Shown here: piece by piece, positions 17,516 to 26,172 of the stretch | How positions within the stretch are numbered: position 1 is the stretch's first letter | Layout of the letters: each line of letters begins with the position of its first letter | Assembly: GCA_963692975.2 (NCBI GenBank) | Contig: CAXMMR010000035.1 | Span: 26,510 to 90,509 of the forward strand | Origin: CAXMMR01 sp963692975 | GTDB taxonomy: Bacteria; Pseudomonadota; Alphaproteobacteria; Acetobacterales; Acetobacteraceae | Length of the DNA stretch: 64,000 bases | Direction: 5' to 3' | Notes under the pieces: model-generated | Told to the model about the DNA's origin: nothing | What the model saw: the letters and a program-made list of their open reading frames with translations, nothing else | The model's database searches: none | Position numbers and translations under genes: made by a program

Positions 17516-18454
17516 ATGAGCGCTCTGCCGGTCAGCTGCATCATCTGCCGCGACTATGCCGGGCTGCAGGCGCAGGCGCTTGGTCTGGGCGAGCGGGCCG
17601 GGCTCGCCCCGGGGGTGCTGACGATCGAGCCGCGCGCCCCGTGGCGCTGGATGCCGCCGCGCTTCTGGCCCGATGCGCTGCAGGCCGCCGGCCTCGCCGC
17701 CCTGACGCCGGGCACGCTCGCCATCACCGCCGGCGGCGCCGGCGGCGCAGTCGGCGCGGCGATGCGCCAACGCGGCGTGCGGGTGGTGCAGGTGCAGGAT
17801 CCACGCCTGCCGCTCGACCGCTTCGACCTCGTGGTCGCCAACCGCCATGACCGTCTGCGTGGCGACAACGTCGTCAGCGTGCGCACGGCGCTGCACCGCG
17901 CCACCCCCGAGCGCCTGGCCGCCGCCCGCCTGCTCTGGGCGCCGCGTCTGGCCGCCCTGCCGCGCCCGCTGGTCGCCGTGCTGGTCGGCGGCAGCAATGG
18001 CCGTCATCGGCTGGAGCAGCCCGAAGGCGAGGCGCTGGCCGAGAGCCTGGCGCTGCTGATGCGCCGCGACCGTGTCGGCCTGGCGCTCACCGCCTCGCGC
18101 CGAACCTCGCCTGCGGTGCGCGAGGCGCTCCGTCGGCATCTCGCCCCGCTCGGCGCCTGGCTGTGGGACATGGCGGGAGAGAACCCGTATTACGGCTTGC
18201 TCGCCTGCGCCGACGCGATCGTGGCGACGGTCGACAGCGTCTCGATGGTGTCCGAGGCGGTGGCGACGTCGGCGCCGGTGCTGCTGGCCCGCCTGCCCGG
18301 ACGCTCGCGGCGCATCGACGGCTTCATGCAGTCGATGGTCGACGAAGGCCGGGCGCGAGATTTCAGCGGGCGGCTGGAGATCTGGGACGTGCGACCGCTC
18401 GATGACACGCAGGAGGCGGCGGACGCGATGCGCCGTCGGCTTGGCCTCTGGTGA
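17516..18454 (+). CDS. ELM1/DUF1022-family protein (glycosyltransferase-like fold)
   Basis: The 312-residue protein fits the ELM1 family (PF06258, first named for a mitochondrial fission factor), which in bacteria is common in alphaproteobacteria and looks like a GT-B glycosyltransferase. Visible features are the short N-terminal strand with AGLQAQALGL, VQVQDPRLPLDRFDLVVAN, VLVGGSNGRHRL for the start of the second domain, TASRRTSP, and the donor-site-like ENPYYGLLACADAIVATVDS. Function in bacteria is not settled. It is followed directly by repeat copy 2. Confidence 0.85.
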   Translation: MSALPVSCIICRDYAGLQAQALGLGERAGLAPGVLTIEPRAPWRWMPPRFWPDALQAAGLAALTPGTLAITAGGAGGAVGAAMRQRGVRVVQVQDPRLPLDRFDLVVANRHDRLRGDNVVSVRTALHRATPERLAAARLLWAPRLAALPRPLVAVLVGGSNGRHRLEQPEGEALAESLALLMRRDRVGLALTASRRTSPAVREALRRHLAPLGAWLWDMAGENPYYGLLACADAIVATVDSVSMVSEAVATSAPVLLARLPGRSRRIDGFMQSMVDEGRARDFSGRLEIWDVRPLDDTQEAADAMRRRLGLW

Positions 18455-18471
18455 AGTGCAGAAGAAGGAAG

Positions 18472-18670
18472 CCCAGGGCTCTGCCCTGAACCCGCTGGGG
18501 CCCGCGGCCCCAGACCCCATTTCGTTTGGAGTCTAGGTCGTCACTTTCTTGCTTGGAGAAGCCATTCGATCCTGCGTCCCACGGCACCGAGCGCGCCGAT
18601 GAGGCACACGCCATAAATGGATTTTAAAGGCTCCGCCTTTAATGGGGTCCAGGGGCAAAGCCCCTGGCCT
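18472..18670 (+). repeat. Composite palindromic repeat, copy 2 (complete)
   Basis: This is the best-preserved forward copy. The left module is CCAGGGCTCTGCCCTG, a seven-base linker and GGGGCCCGCGGCCCC. A middle spacer carries CTTGCTTGGAGAAGCCATTC. The right module is AAAGGCTCCGCCTTT, TAATGGGGTCC-type linker and AGGGGCAAAGCCCCT. It lies between the ELM1-like gene and the 627-residue unknown. Confidence 0.85.
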
Positions 18671-18708
18671 CTCTGTCTTTTTCCCAATTTGCTGTAGTTC
18701 AGGCGGCC

Positions 18709-20592
18709 ATGCTCGACATCAGGACCTTCGATGCCGCTCAGGGCGGCAACGTGCTCTACAAGGCGTTCGCCCATCCGCTCGTGGCTGAGCGCATGGCGGC
18801 GCTGGGTCGCCGTCTGGCTGCCGCCGGCCCGCTCGCGCTCTATGATCCGGACGGCGTCGCCGATGCGCTCTGGGCGCTCAATCCGCAGATGCCGGCGCCG
18901 GGCGAGTGCTACGTGCATGACGTCGAGCAGCTCGGCCGCCGGCGTGTCGGCCTGGCGACGCGCCCGCTGACCGAGATCGCCCGGTCCGAGGCGGCGAGCC
19001 TGCTGATCGCCGGCTTCGACACGGCGCGGGTCGAGGCCAGGATCGCGCCCCTGCTGCCGGCCGGCCTCGCCGTCGTCTCGCTCGACGCCGCGCGGCTGCC
19101 GGAGGCGATGCTGACCAACCCGCGGCGCACCCTGGACCGGCTGAACTTCGCCACCAACTTCGCCTTCTTTCGCGACGCCGGCGGCTTGTCGACGCGGCTG
19201 GTGACAGCGAACTACTGGGCCAATCACGGGGCCGGGGCCATGCGGCTCTGGCTGCGCCTCTATGACGGCGGCGGCCGCGTGCTCGCCGAGTGGGAGCAGG
19301 CGCTCGCCGAGGCGCCCGGCGGCATCGTCATCGACAGCCGCGAGGTGCGCGCCCGCTTCGACCTGCCGGAGTTCACCGGCCAGCTGTTCATTCACGCGAT
19401 CGGCGCCGCTGGGCACGACGTCGTCAAATACGCGCTCGACACCTATGGCCACGACGGCGAACCGAGCCTGTCGGTGACGCACGACGCCAATGCCTGGCCG
19501 TCCGATCGCTATGCCGGCCTGCCGGCGCCGCGCGCCGACGAGCGCGTGACCTTGTGGCTGCAGAACAGTCATGCCGTGCCGATCCCCGCCGGCGCGGTCA
19601 CGCTCGACCGCATGGGCGCCGAGCAGCCGGTCGCGCTGCCGCACTCGGTGCCGGCCTTCGCCTCGCTCGGCGTCGACGTCGGCGCCGTGCTGCCGGACCT
19701 CGCCTGGCCCGCCCAAATCGAGGTGCGCTCCGGCCGGCACGTGGTGCGGCCGCGCTACGAGGTGGAGCGCCTCGGCCGAACCCGCATCGCCCACATGAAC
19801 GTCGAGCGCGCCGATCTGCGCCCCGACCCGGGCATCGCGACGCTCAGCCCGCTGCTGGGTCGCGGCTACATCCTGCCGTTCCCGATCCTGCCGCGCGAGC
19901 GGTTCCGCTCGGTGGTGCTGCCGACGCCGATGGCCGAAAGCCAGAGCAGCCTGCCGCTGCGGCTCGACGTCTTCGACCGCGACGGCCATCCCGTCGCCAG
20001 CCGGTTCCTGGGCAACCTGCCGCGCCGCCATGCGCTCGCCCTCGATCTGGACGCGTTCGACGTTGAAGCCGGCCATGCCGAGCTGTGCTACGATTTTACC
20101 GAGGGTGGGCTGGCGGATGGCTGGCTGCACGCGCTGGTGCGCTACGAGGACCGGCGCACCGGGCACGCGGCCGAGAGCAGCTTCGGCTCGCACGTCTTCA
20201 ACACCGCAATGACCTACCGCGACGAGCCGCAGAGCTATGCCGGCCCGCCGCCAGGCCTCTCGACGCGGCTTTTCCTCAAGCTCGGCGAGCGCGACCAACC
20301 GAGCTTCGCCGCCCTGATCTATCCCGCCTCCGCCGCCTGGCACCCGCGCTCGGCGACGCTGCTGATCCTGCACGATGCGGCTGGCGGCGTGCTCGCTGAG
20401 CGGCCACTGCAGATCGCCTGCTCGGGTTCGGCGCTGGTGTTTCCGCACGAGCAGTTCGGCCCGGCGCTGATCGCGCAGGCGGGGAGGGGAGGCTACGTGC
20501 TGGTGCGCGACGCCACCTGCCGGCTGTTCGGCTATCACGGGCTGATGACGCAGGCCGGTGCGTTTTCGCTTGATCACATGTTCGGCTTCTAG
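18709..20592 (+). CDS. Large conserved-looking protein of unknown function, 627 residues
   Basis: I do not recognise a family. The N-terminal 150 residues look like an alpha/beta domain (LYDPDGVADALWALNP, ASLLIAGFDTARVEARI, LAVVSLDAARLPEAM), possibly Rossmann-like but without a nucleotide-binding loop. The rest is strand-rich, with repeated blocks that look like beta-sandwich modules (RLWLRLYDGGGRVLAEWEQA, PLRLDVFDRDGHPVASRF, ATLLILHDAAGGVLAERPLQ). There is no signal peptide or membrane segment. The start at 18709 has only a weak ribosome-binding site. It stands alone between a composite repeat and A/T-rich hairpins. Confidence 0.8.
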   Translation: MLDIRTFDAAQGGNVLYKAFAHPLVAERMAALGRRLAAAGPLALYDPDGVADALWALNPQMPAPGECYVHDVEQLGRRRVGLATRPLTEIARSEAASLLIAGFDTARVEARIAPLLPAGLAVVSLDAARLPEAMLTNPRRTLDRLNFATNFAFFRDAGGLSTRLVTANYWANHGAGAMRLWLRLYDGGGRVLAEWEQALAEAPGGIVIDSREVRARFDLPEFTGQLFIHAIGAAGHDVVKYALDTYGHDGEPSLSVTHDANAWPSDRYAGLPAPRADERVTLWLQNSHAVPIPAGAVTLDRMGAEQPVALPHSVPAFASLGVDVGAVLPDLAWPAQIEVRSGRHVVRPRYEVERLGRTRIAHMNVERADLRPDPGIATLSPLLGRGYILPFPILPRERFRSVVLPTPMAESQSSLPLRLDVFDRDGHPVASRFLGNLPRRHALALDLDAFDVEAGHAELCYDFTEGGLADGWLHALVRYEDRRTGHAAESSFGSHVFNTAMTYRDEPQSYAGPPPGLSTRLFLKLGERDQPSFAALIYPASAAWHPRSATLLILHDAAGGVLAERPLQIACSGSALVFPHEQFGPALIAQAGRGGYVLVRDATCRLFGYHGLMTQAGAFSLDHMFGF

Positions 20593-20630
20593 AGCCTGTT
20601 ATTGACGCTGGAAGGGATGTCGGAAGGAGT

Positions 20631-20746
20631 CTTCTTTTTCTGAAGAAAAAGAAGCAAAAAGACTTTTATCCATTTGTACGTTTTCGGCGGTTAACGTCGG
20701 ACTCCAGTGGATAAAAGTTCTTTGGTTCTTTCTTTCAAGAAAGAAC
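20631..20746. repeat. A/T-rich hairpin repeat, copy A
   Basis: Two hairpins flank a spacer: CTTCTTTTTC-TGA-AGAAAAAGAAG at 20631-20654 and GTTCTTTCTT-TC-AAGAAAGAAC at 20725-20746. Between them ACTTTTATCCA and TGGATAAAAGT form an inverted pair. Low GC marks it off from its surroundings. It follows the 627-residue gene and may end its transcription. Confidence 0.7.
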
Positions 20747-20841
20747 AAGCTGTTACGCCTGCGAAGCCTATGTAGCCTTTAGAACCGCGGACGAGCGAAC
20801 CCGGCCGACCACGCGCCGTTCTGCGAGCGAAGGAGCAACCG

Positions 20842-21048
20842 ATGACCACCAGCAGCAAGATACCCGCCACCGACCGCTCGACCGGCGGCCCGGGCAGCAG
20901 CCACGTAAACCACGACAAGCCGCATGACAGTGCCGGTGCGCACCACCAGAACAAGGCCGAAGAGCACAAGCATCCGAACGAGCAAAACAGCACCGGCGGC
21001 GGCACGAAGCACGAGAAGCGTGACCTCGGCGAAGGCGGGCGCTCCTAG
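20842..21048 (+). CDS. Small hydrophilic, probably disordered protein
   Basis: The ATG at 20842 has AAGGAG seven bases upstream. The 68-residue product is rich in histidine, lysine, glutamate, asparagine and glycine (for example NHDKPHDSAGAHHQNKAEEH) with no hydrophobic stretch. Such composition is common in stress-linked disordered proteins, but no family signature is visible. It converges with parE, 46 bases apart. Confidence 0.65.
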   Translation: MTTSSKIPATDRSTGGPGSSHVNHDKPHDSAGAHHQNKAEEHKHPNEQNSTGGGTKHEKRDLGEGGRS

Positions 21049-21094
21049 ACCTCTCAAACTCGCGTCGTACGGGAGTGGCGTCGATCGCCGGGAC

Positions 21095-23140
21095 CTAGAT
21101 GTCCAGCTCCCCCGCGCTCTTCGCCCGCTCCTGAATGAACTGGAACCGCAACTCGGGCCGACGGCCCATCAGGCTTTCGACCATGGTGCTTGTTTCCAGC
21201 CGGGTCTCGGGCGTCGCCATCACCTTGAGCAGGGTGCGTCTGGCCGGGTCCATGGTGGTGTCGCGCAGAGCGGTGGGCGGCATCTCGCCCAGGCCCTTGA
21301 AGCGGCTGATCTCAACCTTGGCGCCGGCCTTGAAGCCGGAGCGCAGCTTGCGGTCGCGGTCGGCGTCGTTCATCGCATAGAGCGACTTTGCGCCTTGGGT
21401 GAGGCGATAGAGCGGCGGCTGGGCCAGGTAGACGTGGCCGAGCCGGATCAGCTCGGGCAGCTCGCGGTAGAAGAACGTCATCAGCAGCGAGGCGATGTGG
21501 GCGCCGTCGACGTCGGCGTCGGTCATCACGATGACCCGGCCGTAGCGCAGCCGGCCGGCCTCGAACCGCTCGCCGACGCCGCAGCCCAGCGCCTCCACCA
21601 GGTCCTTGAGCTCCTGGTTCTGGCGCAGCTTCTCGACGCTGGCGCTGGCGACGTTGAGGATCTTGCCGCGCAGCGGCAGCACCGCCTGGGTGTTGCGATT
21701 GCGCGCCTGCTTGGCCGAGCCGCCGGCGCTGTCGCCCTCGACCAGGAAGATCTCGGTGCGCGCCGCCTCCTCGGAGGTGCAGTCCGCGAGCTTGCCCGGC
21801 AGGCGCAGCCGGCGCGTCGCCGATTTGCGCGGCGTGTCGCGCAGCTCGCGCCGGCGCAGCCTGTCCTCGGCGCGCTCGATGACGAAGGCGAGCAGGCCGT
21901 CCGATTGCGTCGGGTTGCCGGCGAGGAAGCTGTCGAAGCGGTCGCGCAGCGCCTGCTCGACCAGCCGCGTCGCCTCCGGGCTGGTCAGCTTCTCCTTGGT
22001 CTGACCCTGGAACTGCGGCTCGCGCACGAACACCGACAGCTTGCCGACGGTGCAGCCGAGCAGGTCCTCGACCGTGATCGCCGCCGCCCGCTTGCTCTGG
22101 CCGCGCTGCTCGCCCCAGGCGCGCAGGCCCTTCAGCAACGCGTTGCGGAACCCGGCCTCGTGGGTGCCGCCCTGCGTCGTCGGCACGGTGTTGCAGTACG
22201 AGGCGAGATGGCTGTCGCCGCGCTCGACCCAGGCGACCGCCCACTCGGCGCGCCCGGTCTCCTGCCCGCGGGCGTGGGGTAAAATCGCCTCGCCGGCCCA
22301 CAGCTCCGGCACGGCGAGCGCTGTCGTGCCCAGATCCTCGGTCAGGCTGTCGCGCAGCCCGCCGGGGAAGTGTAGCAGCGCCTCGGCCGGCACCTCCTCG
22401 CCGCGCAGCAGCGACGGCTCGCAGCTCCAGCGGATGCGCACGCCGCGAAACAGGTAGGCCTTGGAGCGGCAGAACCGGTATAGCCGCGCCGGCGAGAAGT
22501 GCTGGGCGCCGAAAATCTCCGGGTCCGGGCGGAAGCGCAGCTGGGTGCCGCGGCGGTTCTGCACCGGACCGGCATTCTCGATCCGCCCGAGCGGCAGCCC
22601 TCGCGCGAACGCCTGCCGGTAGAGCACCCGGTCGCGCGCCACCTCCACCTCCAACCGCTCGGCCAGCGCATTCACCACCGAGCTGCCGACGCCGTGCAGC
22701 CCGCCCGAGGTCGCATACGCCTTGCCGGAGAACTTGCCGCCGGAGTGCAGCGTGGTGAGGATCACCTCGAGCGCGCTGCGATCCGGGAATTTGGGGTGCG
22801 GGTCCACGGGGATGCCGCGGCCGTTGTCGCGCACGGTGAGCCAGTCGCCCGCGGCGAGCGTCACGTCGATCGCGCTCGCATGGCCGGCGACCGCCTCGTC
22901 CATGGCGTTGTCGATGAGCTCGGCGGCCAGATGATGATAGGCGGTCTCGTCGGTGCCGCCGATATACATGCCCGGACGGCGCCGTACCGGCTCCAGCCCC
23001 TCCAGCACCTCGATGTCCTTGGCCGAGTAGTCGTGCTCGGGAGTGGCCTCCCGGGCAGAGGACTTTATGGCCGCAGGCTTGGCGCGCTTTGCCTCGCCGC
23101 GCTTGCCGGCGCCGGGCGTGGAGGAGAAGAGGTCGTTCAT
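21095..23140 (-). CDS. parE: DNA topoisomerase IV subunit B
   Basis: The 681-residue protein carries the GHKL ATPase domain (LIDNAMDEA, DNGRGIPV, SGGLHGVGSSVVNAL), the transducer domain, and the TOPRIM domain (FLVEGDSAGGSAKQARNR, PLRGKILNV, MTDADVDGAHIASLL). The C-terminal GEMPPTALRDTTMDPARRTL block is typical. Length and the FLVEGDSAGG/LPLRGKILN spelling favour ParE over GyrB, which is about 120 residues longer in this group. With ParC it decatenates daughter chromosomes. It lies downstream of dps, separated by a terminator. Confidence 0.92.
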   Translation of the reverse strand: MNDLFSSTPGAGKRGEAKRAKPAAIKSSAREATPEHDYSAKDIEVLEGLEPVRRRPGMYIGGTDETAYHHLAAELIDNAMDEAVAGHASAIDVTLAAGDWLTVRDNGRGIPVDPHPKFPDRSALEVILTTLHSGGKFSGKAYATSGGLHGVGSSVVNALAERLEVEVARDRVLYRQAFARGLPLGRIENAGPVQNRRGTQLRFRPDPEIFGAQHFSPARLYRFCRSKAYLFRGVRIRWSCEPSLLRGEEVPAEALLHFPGGLRDSLTEDLGTTALAVPELWAGEAILPHARGQETGRAEWAVAWVERGDSHLASYCNTVPTTQGGTHEAGFRNALLKGLRAWGEQRGQSKRAAAITVEDLLGCTVGKLSVFVREPQFQGQTKEKLTSPEATRLVEQALRDRFDSFLAGNPTQSDGLLAFVIERAEDRLRRRELRDTPRKSATRRLRLPGKLADCTSEEAARTEIFLVEGDSAGGSAKQARNRNTQAVLPLRGKILNVASASVEKLRQNQELKDLVEALGCGVGERFEAGRLRYGRVIVMTDADVDGAHIASLLMTFFYRELPELIRLGHVYLAQPPLYRLTQGAKSLYAMNDADRDRKLRSGFKAGAKVEISRFKGLGEMPPTALRDTTMDPARRTLLKVMATPETRLETSTMVESLMGRRPELRFQFIQERAKSAGELDI

Positions 23141-23193
23141 GCTGTGTTCCCGGCCGATCGCCGCAACCTAGCGTTGGGCGGCGCGCCGGAGCA

Positions 23194-23220
23194 AGCGCCC
23201 GGCCGAACAGGCCGGGCGCT
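23194..23220 (-). terminator. Stem-loop downstream of dps
   Basis: AGCGCCCGGCC-GAACA-GGCCGGGCGCT is a perfect 11-base-pair stem with a five-base loop, seven bases after the dps stop on the minus strand. There is no clear T-run, but position and stability fit transcription termination between dps and parE. Confidence 0.65.
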
Positions 23221-23227
23221 CGTCGCC

Positions 23228-23794
23228 TCAGGTCGAGCTGTCGTTGCCGTCGCCGTCGCGCATCTGCCCGGTGGGCTCCTGCACGTGCGCCTCGAGGAAC
23301 CACAACTGCTTGTCGATGCCGCGGCTGACCTCGGTGAACAAGTCGGCGGTGTCCGGATCGCCGGCCTCGTCGACCTCGTCAATGTTCTTGCGCAGCGCGT
23401 TGCCATACTGCGCATAGCGGTCGATCAGCGCCGCCAGATGGTCGGCGATGGCGTAGACGTCGGTGGGATAGGGCGCCAGCGCGCTTGCCGCCGAGACCGC
23501 CTGCGCCGTGCCCTTGGCGGTGCCGCCAAGCTGCGTCGCGCGCTCGGCCATCTCGTCGTTCCACTCGTCCTGCTCGGTGCGGAAGCCGTCGAGCATCAGG
23601 TGGATGCCGATGAACTGCGGCCCCTTCAGGTTCCAGTGCGCCTGCTTGGTCGCGAGCGCGAGGTCGATGCCGTCGGCCAGCCGCGCGTTCAGCATCTCAA
23701 TCGCGGCGGCTTTGGCGTTGCTCTCGAGGTTATTGCGGGTGCGATGAAAGCGGTTGCGGGTGGGCTTGTCGGGCGCTGCTGTGCTGCTGGACAT
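23228..23794 (-). CDS. dps: Dps-type DNA-protecting ferritin
   Basis: The 188-residue protein is a Dps family mini-ferritin that oxidises and stores iron and shields DNA. The ferroxidase residues are intact: H53 (KQAHWNLKGP), H65 and D69 (IHLMLDGF), D80 and E84 (WNDEMAER). A basic N-terminal tail (RNRFHRTR) of the DNA-binding kind is present, along with an extra acidic C-terminal tail. AGGAG precedes the start. It is expected to respond to oxidative or stationary-phase stress; no operator was identified. Confidence 0.94.
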   Translation of the reverse strand: MSSSTAAPDKPTRNRFHRTRNNLESNAKAAAIEMLNARLADGIDLALATKQAHWNLKGPQFIGIHLMLDGFRTEQDEWNDEMAERATQLGGTAKGTAQAVSAASALAPYPTDVYAIADHLAALIDRYAQYGNALRKNIDEVDEAGDPDTADLFTEVSRGIDKQLWFLEAHVQEPTGQMRDGDGNDSST

Positions 23795-23874
23795 CGTTTA
23801 GAACTCCTGCTGTCCGGTGTGGCCCAGACAACGTTGGTCGCGATGCACCGTTGCGCCGGGAGGCGGCAGGGCAG

Positions 23875-24075
23875 CAAGGCAAGGGGCTTCGCCCCTTGAC
23901 CCCATCAAAGGCGGAGCCTTTGAAATCCGTTCGTTTATTATGCTCCTGCGGCGAGTTCGGTGATGCGGGGGCAGAATTGAGTGGCTTCGCCAAGCAAGGC
24001 AGAACGAGATTGACTCCAGGTGAATGGGGTCTGGGGCCTCGGGCCCCAGCGGGTCCAGGGCAGCGCCCTGGCCTT
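23875..24075 (-). repeat. Composite palindromic repeat, copy 3 (complete, inverted)
   Basis: Read on the minus strand it has the same order as copy 2: palindromes CCAGGGCGCTGCCCTGG and GGGGCCCGAGGCCCC, a spacer with CTTGGCGAAGCCACTCAATTC, then AAAGGCTCCGCCTTT and AGGGGCGAAGCCCCT. It lies between the start of dps and the 3' end of the patatin gene. Confidence 0.85.
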
Positions 24076-24092
24076 GCTTTACCTTCATTCCT

Positions 24093-25271
24093 TCACCCCT
24101 TCGCCCGATGCACGTCATGCACGGCGATGCCCTCCTCGGCCGGCGGCACGGTCAGCCAGTCCTCGTGCATCAGCGTCTGCCGGGTATCGCGGCATCCGGC
24201 CTCCCAATGCTCGCGCATCGAGGCGGCCGAAAACTCGTAGTCCTTGACCTGACTTTCATAGGCCGCCTCCTGGTAGATCAGGTGCAGGATCGAGTAGCGC
24301 GGCACGCTGCTCAGCTGCCGTTTGAGCGCCCGCTCCTCGGCATCCAGCATCTCCTCAGGTAGCCGGTCGAGCAGCTTCTTGAGCTGTCCCTGGCCGCGCA
24401 GCAGCCGCGCGTAGTACTGCGTGACCGAGCGTGTTCGCGACGAGTACATGATGTCCTTCTGCCGGGCCATGACCTCCAGCAGGTCGCGCGGCAGGTCGCC
24501 GCGGGCGCTGAACAGGTCGACCTGGAACACCAGCATGTCATCGCTGCCGGCATTGTCGAGCAGGTGCTGCAGCGGCGTGTTGGACACCAGGCCGCCATCC
24601 CAGAACCAGTCGGTACCGACCCGCACCATCGGTAGCGCCGGCGGCAGCGCGCCCGAGGCCAGCACGTGCTCGGCCCCGAGCCTCAGATGAGCGTTGTCGA
24701 AATACGAGAAGTTTCCGGTCGTGATGTTGGTCGCGCCGACGGCGACGCGGATTTGGCCGGCGTTGATCAGGTCGAAGTCGATCAGCCGGTTCAGGGTCTG
24801 GCGGAGTGGCGCGTTGTCGTACAGGCTGGTCGCCTGGCGCGAGCCGCGCGGTGCGAACCAGGGCCCAGGGAACAGTGGCGAGAAGAAGCTCGGCTGACCC
24901 AGCAACGTCGTCATCATCGACGACACGCCGTTATAGACCCGCCGCATCACGTCGCCTTCCGGCGGCATCAGTCCAAGCGGACGGGCGGTGATCGTCTCCC
25001 AGAACTCGCGCAGCCGCTCCAGCCGCCGCTCGCGCGGGTTGCCGGCGATGATCGCCGCGTTGATGCCGCCGATCGAGACGCCGGCGATCCAGTCCGGGTC
25101 GTGCCCCGCCTCGTGCAGCGCCTGGTAGACGCCGGCCTGGTAGGCGCCGAGCGCGCCGCCGCCCTGCAGCACCAGCCCCACCTTCGGCCGGGCGCGACGC
25201 TCGGCCGGCGCCTCCGAGATGGCCGGGCCGGCGCCCACCGGTCCTATGCCGCCCTGCCATTGTGCATCCAT
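24093..25271 (-). CDS. Patatin-like phospholipase with DUF3734-type C-terminus
   Basis: The 392-residue protein has the patatin oxyanion loop LVLQGGGALGAYQAG (33-47), the nucleophile S66 in GVSIGG and the catalytic aspartate D225 in DGGLVSN. The C-terminal part with MYSSRTRSVT and RYSILHLIYQEAAYE matches the DUF3734 extension. Such proteins are often encoded beside 3-hydroxybutyrate dehydrogenase, as here, and are thought to act on lipid or polyhydroxybutyrate; the substrate is inferred. The ATG at 25271 has GGAG upstream. A longer open frame to 25718 runs antisense through bdhA and is rejected. Confidence 0.9.
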   Translation of the reverse strand: MDAQWQGGIGPVGAGPAISEAPAERRARPKVGLVLQGGGALGAYQAGVYQALHEAGHDPDWIAGVSIGGINAAIIAGNPRERRLERLREFWETITARPLGLMPPEGDVMRRVYNGVSSMMTTLLGQPSFFSPLFPGPWFAPRGSRQATSLYDNAPLRQTLNRLIDFDLINAGQIRVAVGATNITTGNFSYFDNAHLRLGAEHVLASGALPPALPMVRVGTDWFWDGGLVSNTPLQHLLDNAGSDDMLVFQVDLFSARGDLPRDLLEVMARQKDIMYSSRTRSVTQYYARLLRGQGQLKKLLDRLPEEMLDAEERALKRQLSSVPRYSILHLIYQEAAYESQVKDYEFSAASMREHWEAGCRDTRQTLMHEDWLTVPPAEEGIAVHDVHRAKG

Positions 25272-25359
25272 TGGCGCTGACGCTCCGTTCGGTTGTTTCG
25301 GTTGGCCGTCGCGGCCGCTATCACGGCGGCACCCTAGGTTGAGCGCAGGAGAATGGTCC

Positions 25360-26160
25360 ATGGCAGGCACATCCGGCACGCTGCGCGGCAAGGTCGCCCT
25401 GGTCACCGGCTCGACAAGCGGCATCGGCCAGGGCATTGCCGAGGCGCTGGCCGCCGAGGGCGCGGCGGTGATGCTCAACGGCCTCGGTGAGGCGGGCGCG
25501 ATCGAGGCGGCGCGCGCAGAGCTTGCCGCGCGGCACGGCGTGACGGTGCTGCATGACGCGGCGGACATGACCCGCCCCGAGCAGATCGCCGCCCTGGTGC
25601 GACGCACCGAGGCCGAGCTCGGCGGCCTGCACATCCTGGTCAACAATGCCGGCATCCAGCACACTGCGCCGATCGAGGACTTTCCCGCCGAGCGGTGGGA
25701 CGCGGTGATCGCGATCAACCTTTCCGCCGCCTTTCACGCCATGCAGGCGGCGATCCCGGCCATGCGCGCCGCTGGCTGGGGGCGGATCATCAACATCGCC
25801 TCGGCGCACGGCCTGGTCGCCAGCATCCACAAATCCGCCTACGTGGCCGCCAAGCACGGCCTCGTCGGCCTGACCAAGGTCGCCGCACTCGAGCTTGCCG
25901 ATGCCGGCGTCACCGCCAATGCGATCTGCCCCGGCTGGGTGCTCACCCCGCTGGTGGAGCGCCAGCTGGAGGCGCGCGCGGCTCGCGAGGGGCGCACGGT
26001 GGCGACGGTGACGCATGACTTCCTGGCCGAGAAGCAGCCGCTCGCCCGCTTCACGACGACCGCCCAGCTCGGCGTGTTGGCGGTTTTTCTCTGCAGCGAG
26101 GCCGCCGCCTCGATGACCGGGGTGCCGGTGTCGATGGATGGCGGCTGGACGGCGGGCTGA
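25360..26160 (+). CDS. bdhA: 3-hydroxybutyrate dehydrogenase
   Basis: The 266-residue enzyme interconverts (R)-3-hydroxybutyrate and acetoacetate with NAD. It is a short-chain dehydrogenase with TGSTSGIG (16-23), NNAG (95-98) and the catalytic S148, Y161 and K165 (YVAAK). NAGIQHTAPIEDFP, ICPGWVLTPLVE and FLAEKQPLARF are specific to the 3-hydroxybutyrate subgroup. AGGAGA precedes the ATG at 25360. It is divergent from the patatin gene with 88 bases between starts, so both may share control in polyhydroxybutyrate or ketone-body use. Confidence 0.92.
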   Translation: MAGTSGTLRGKVALVTGSTSGIGQGIAEALAAEGAAVMLNGLGEAGAIEAARAELAARHGVTVLHDAADMTRPEQIAALVRRTEAELGGLHILVNNAGIQHTAPIEDFPAERWDAVIAINLSAAFHAMQAAIPAMRAAGWGRIINIASAHGLVASIHKSAYVAAKHGLVGLTKVAALELADAGVTANAICPGWVLTPLVERQLEARAAREGRTVATVTHDFLAEKQPLARFTTTAQLGVLAVFLCSEAAASMTGVPVSMDGGWTAG

Positions 26161-26172
26161 GGCGGCCGAGCG

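Noticed and set aside
18541..20577. A 678-codon minus-strand frame opposite the 627-residue protein
   Set aside because: The + strand frame reads as a regular protein with strands and helices. The minus frame is a low-complexity R/A/G/H-rich string and runs into repeat copy 2.
20924..23899. Long frames opposite parE and dps (20924-22282 and 22499-23899, and 21312-23303 in another frame of the same strand as parE)
   Set aside because: ParE and Dps are certain from motifs, and the other frames carry none.
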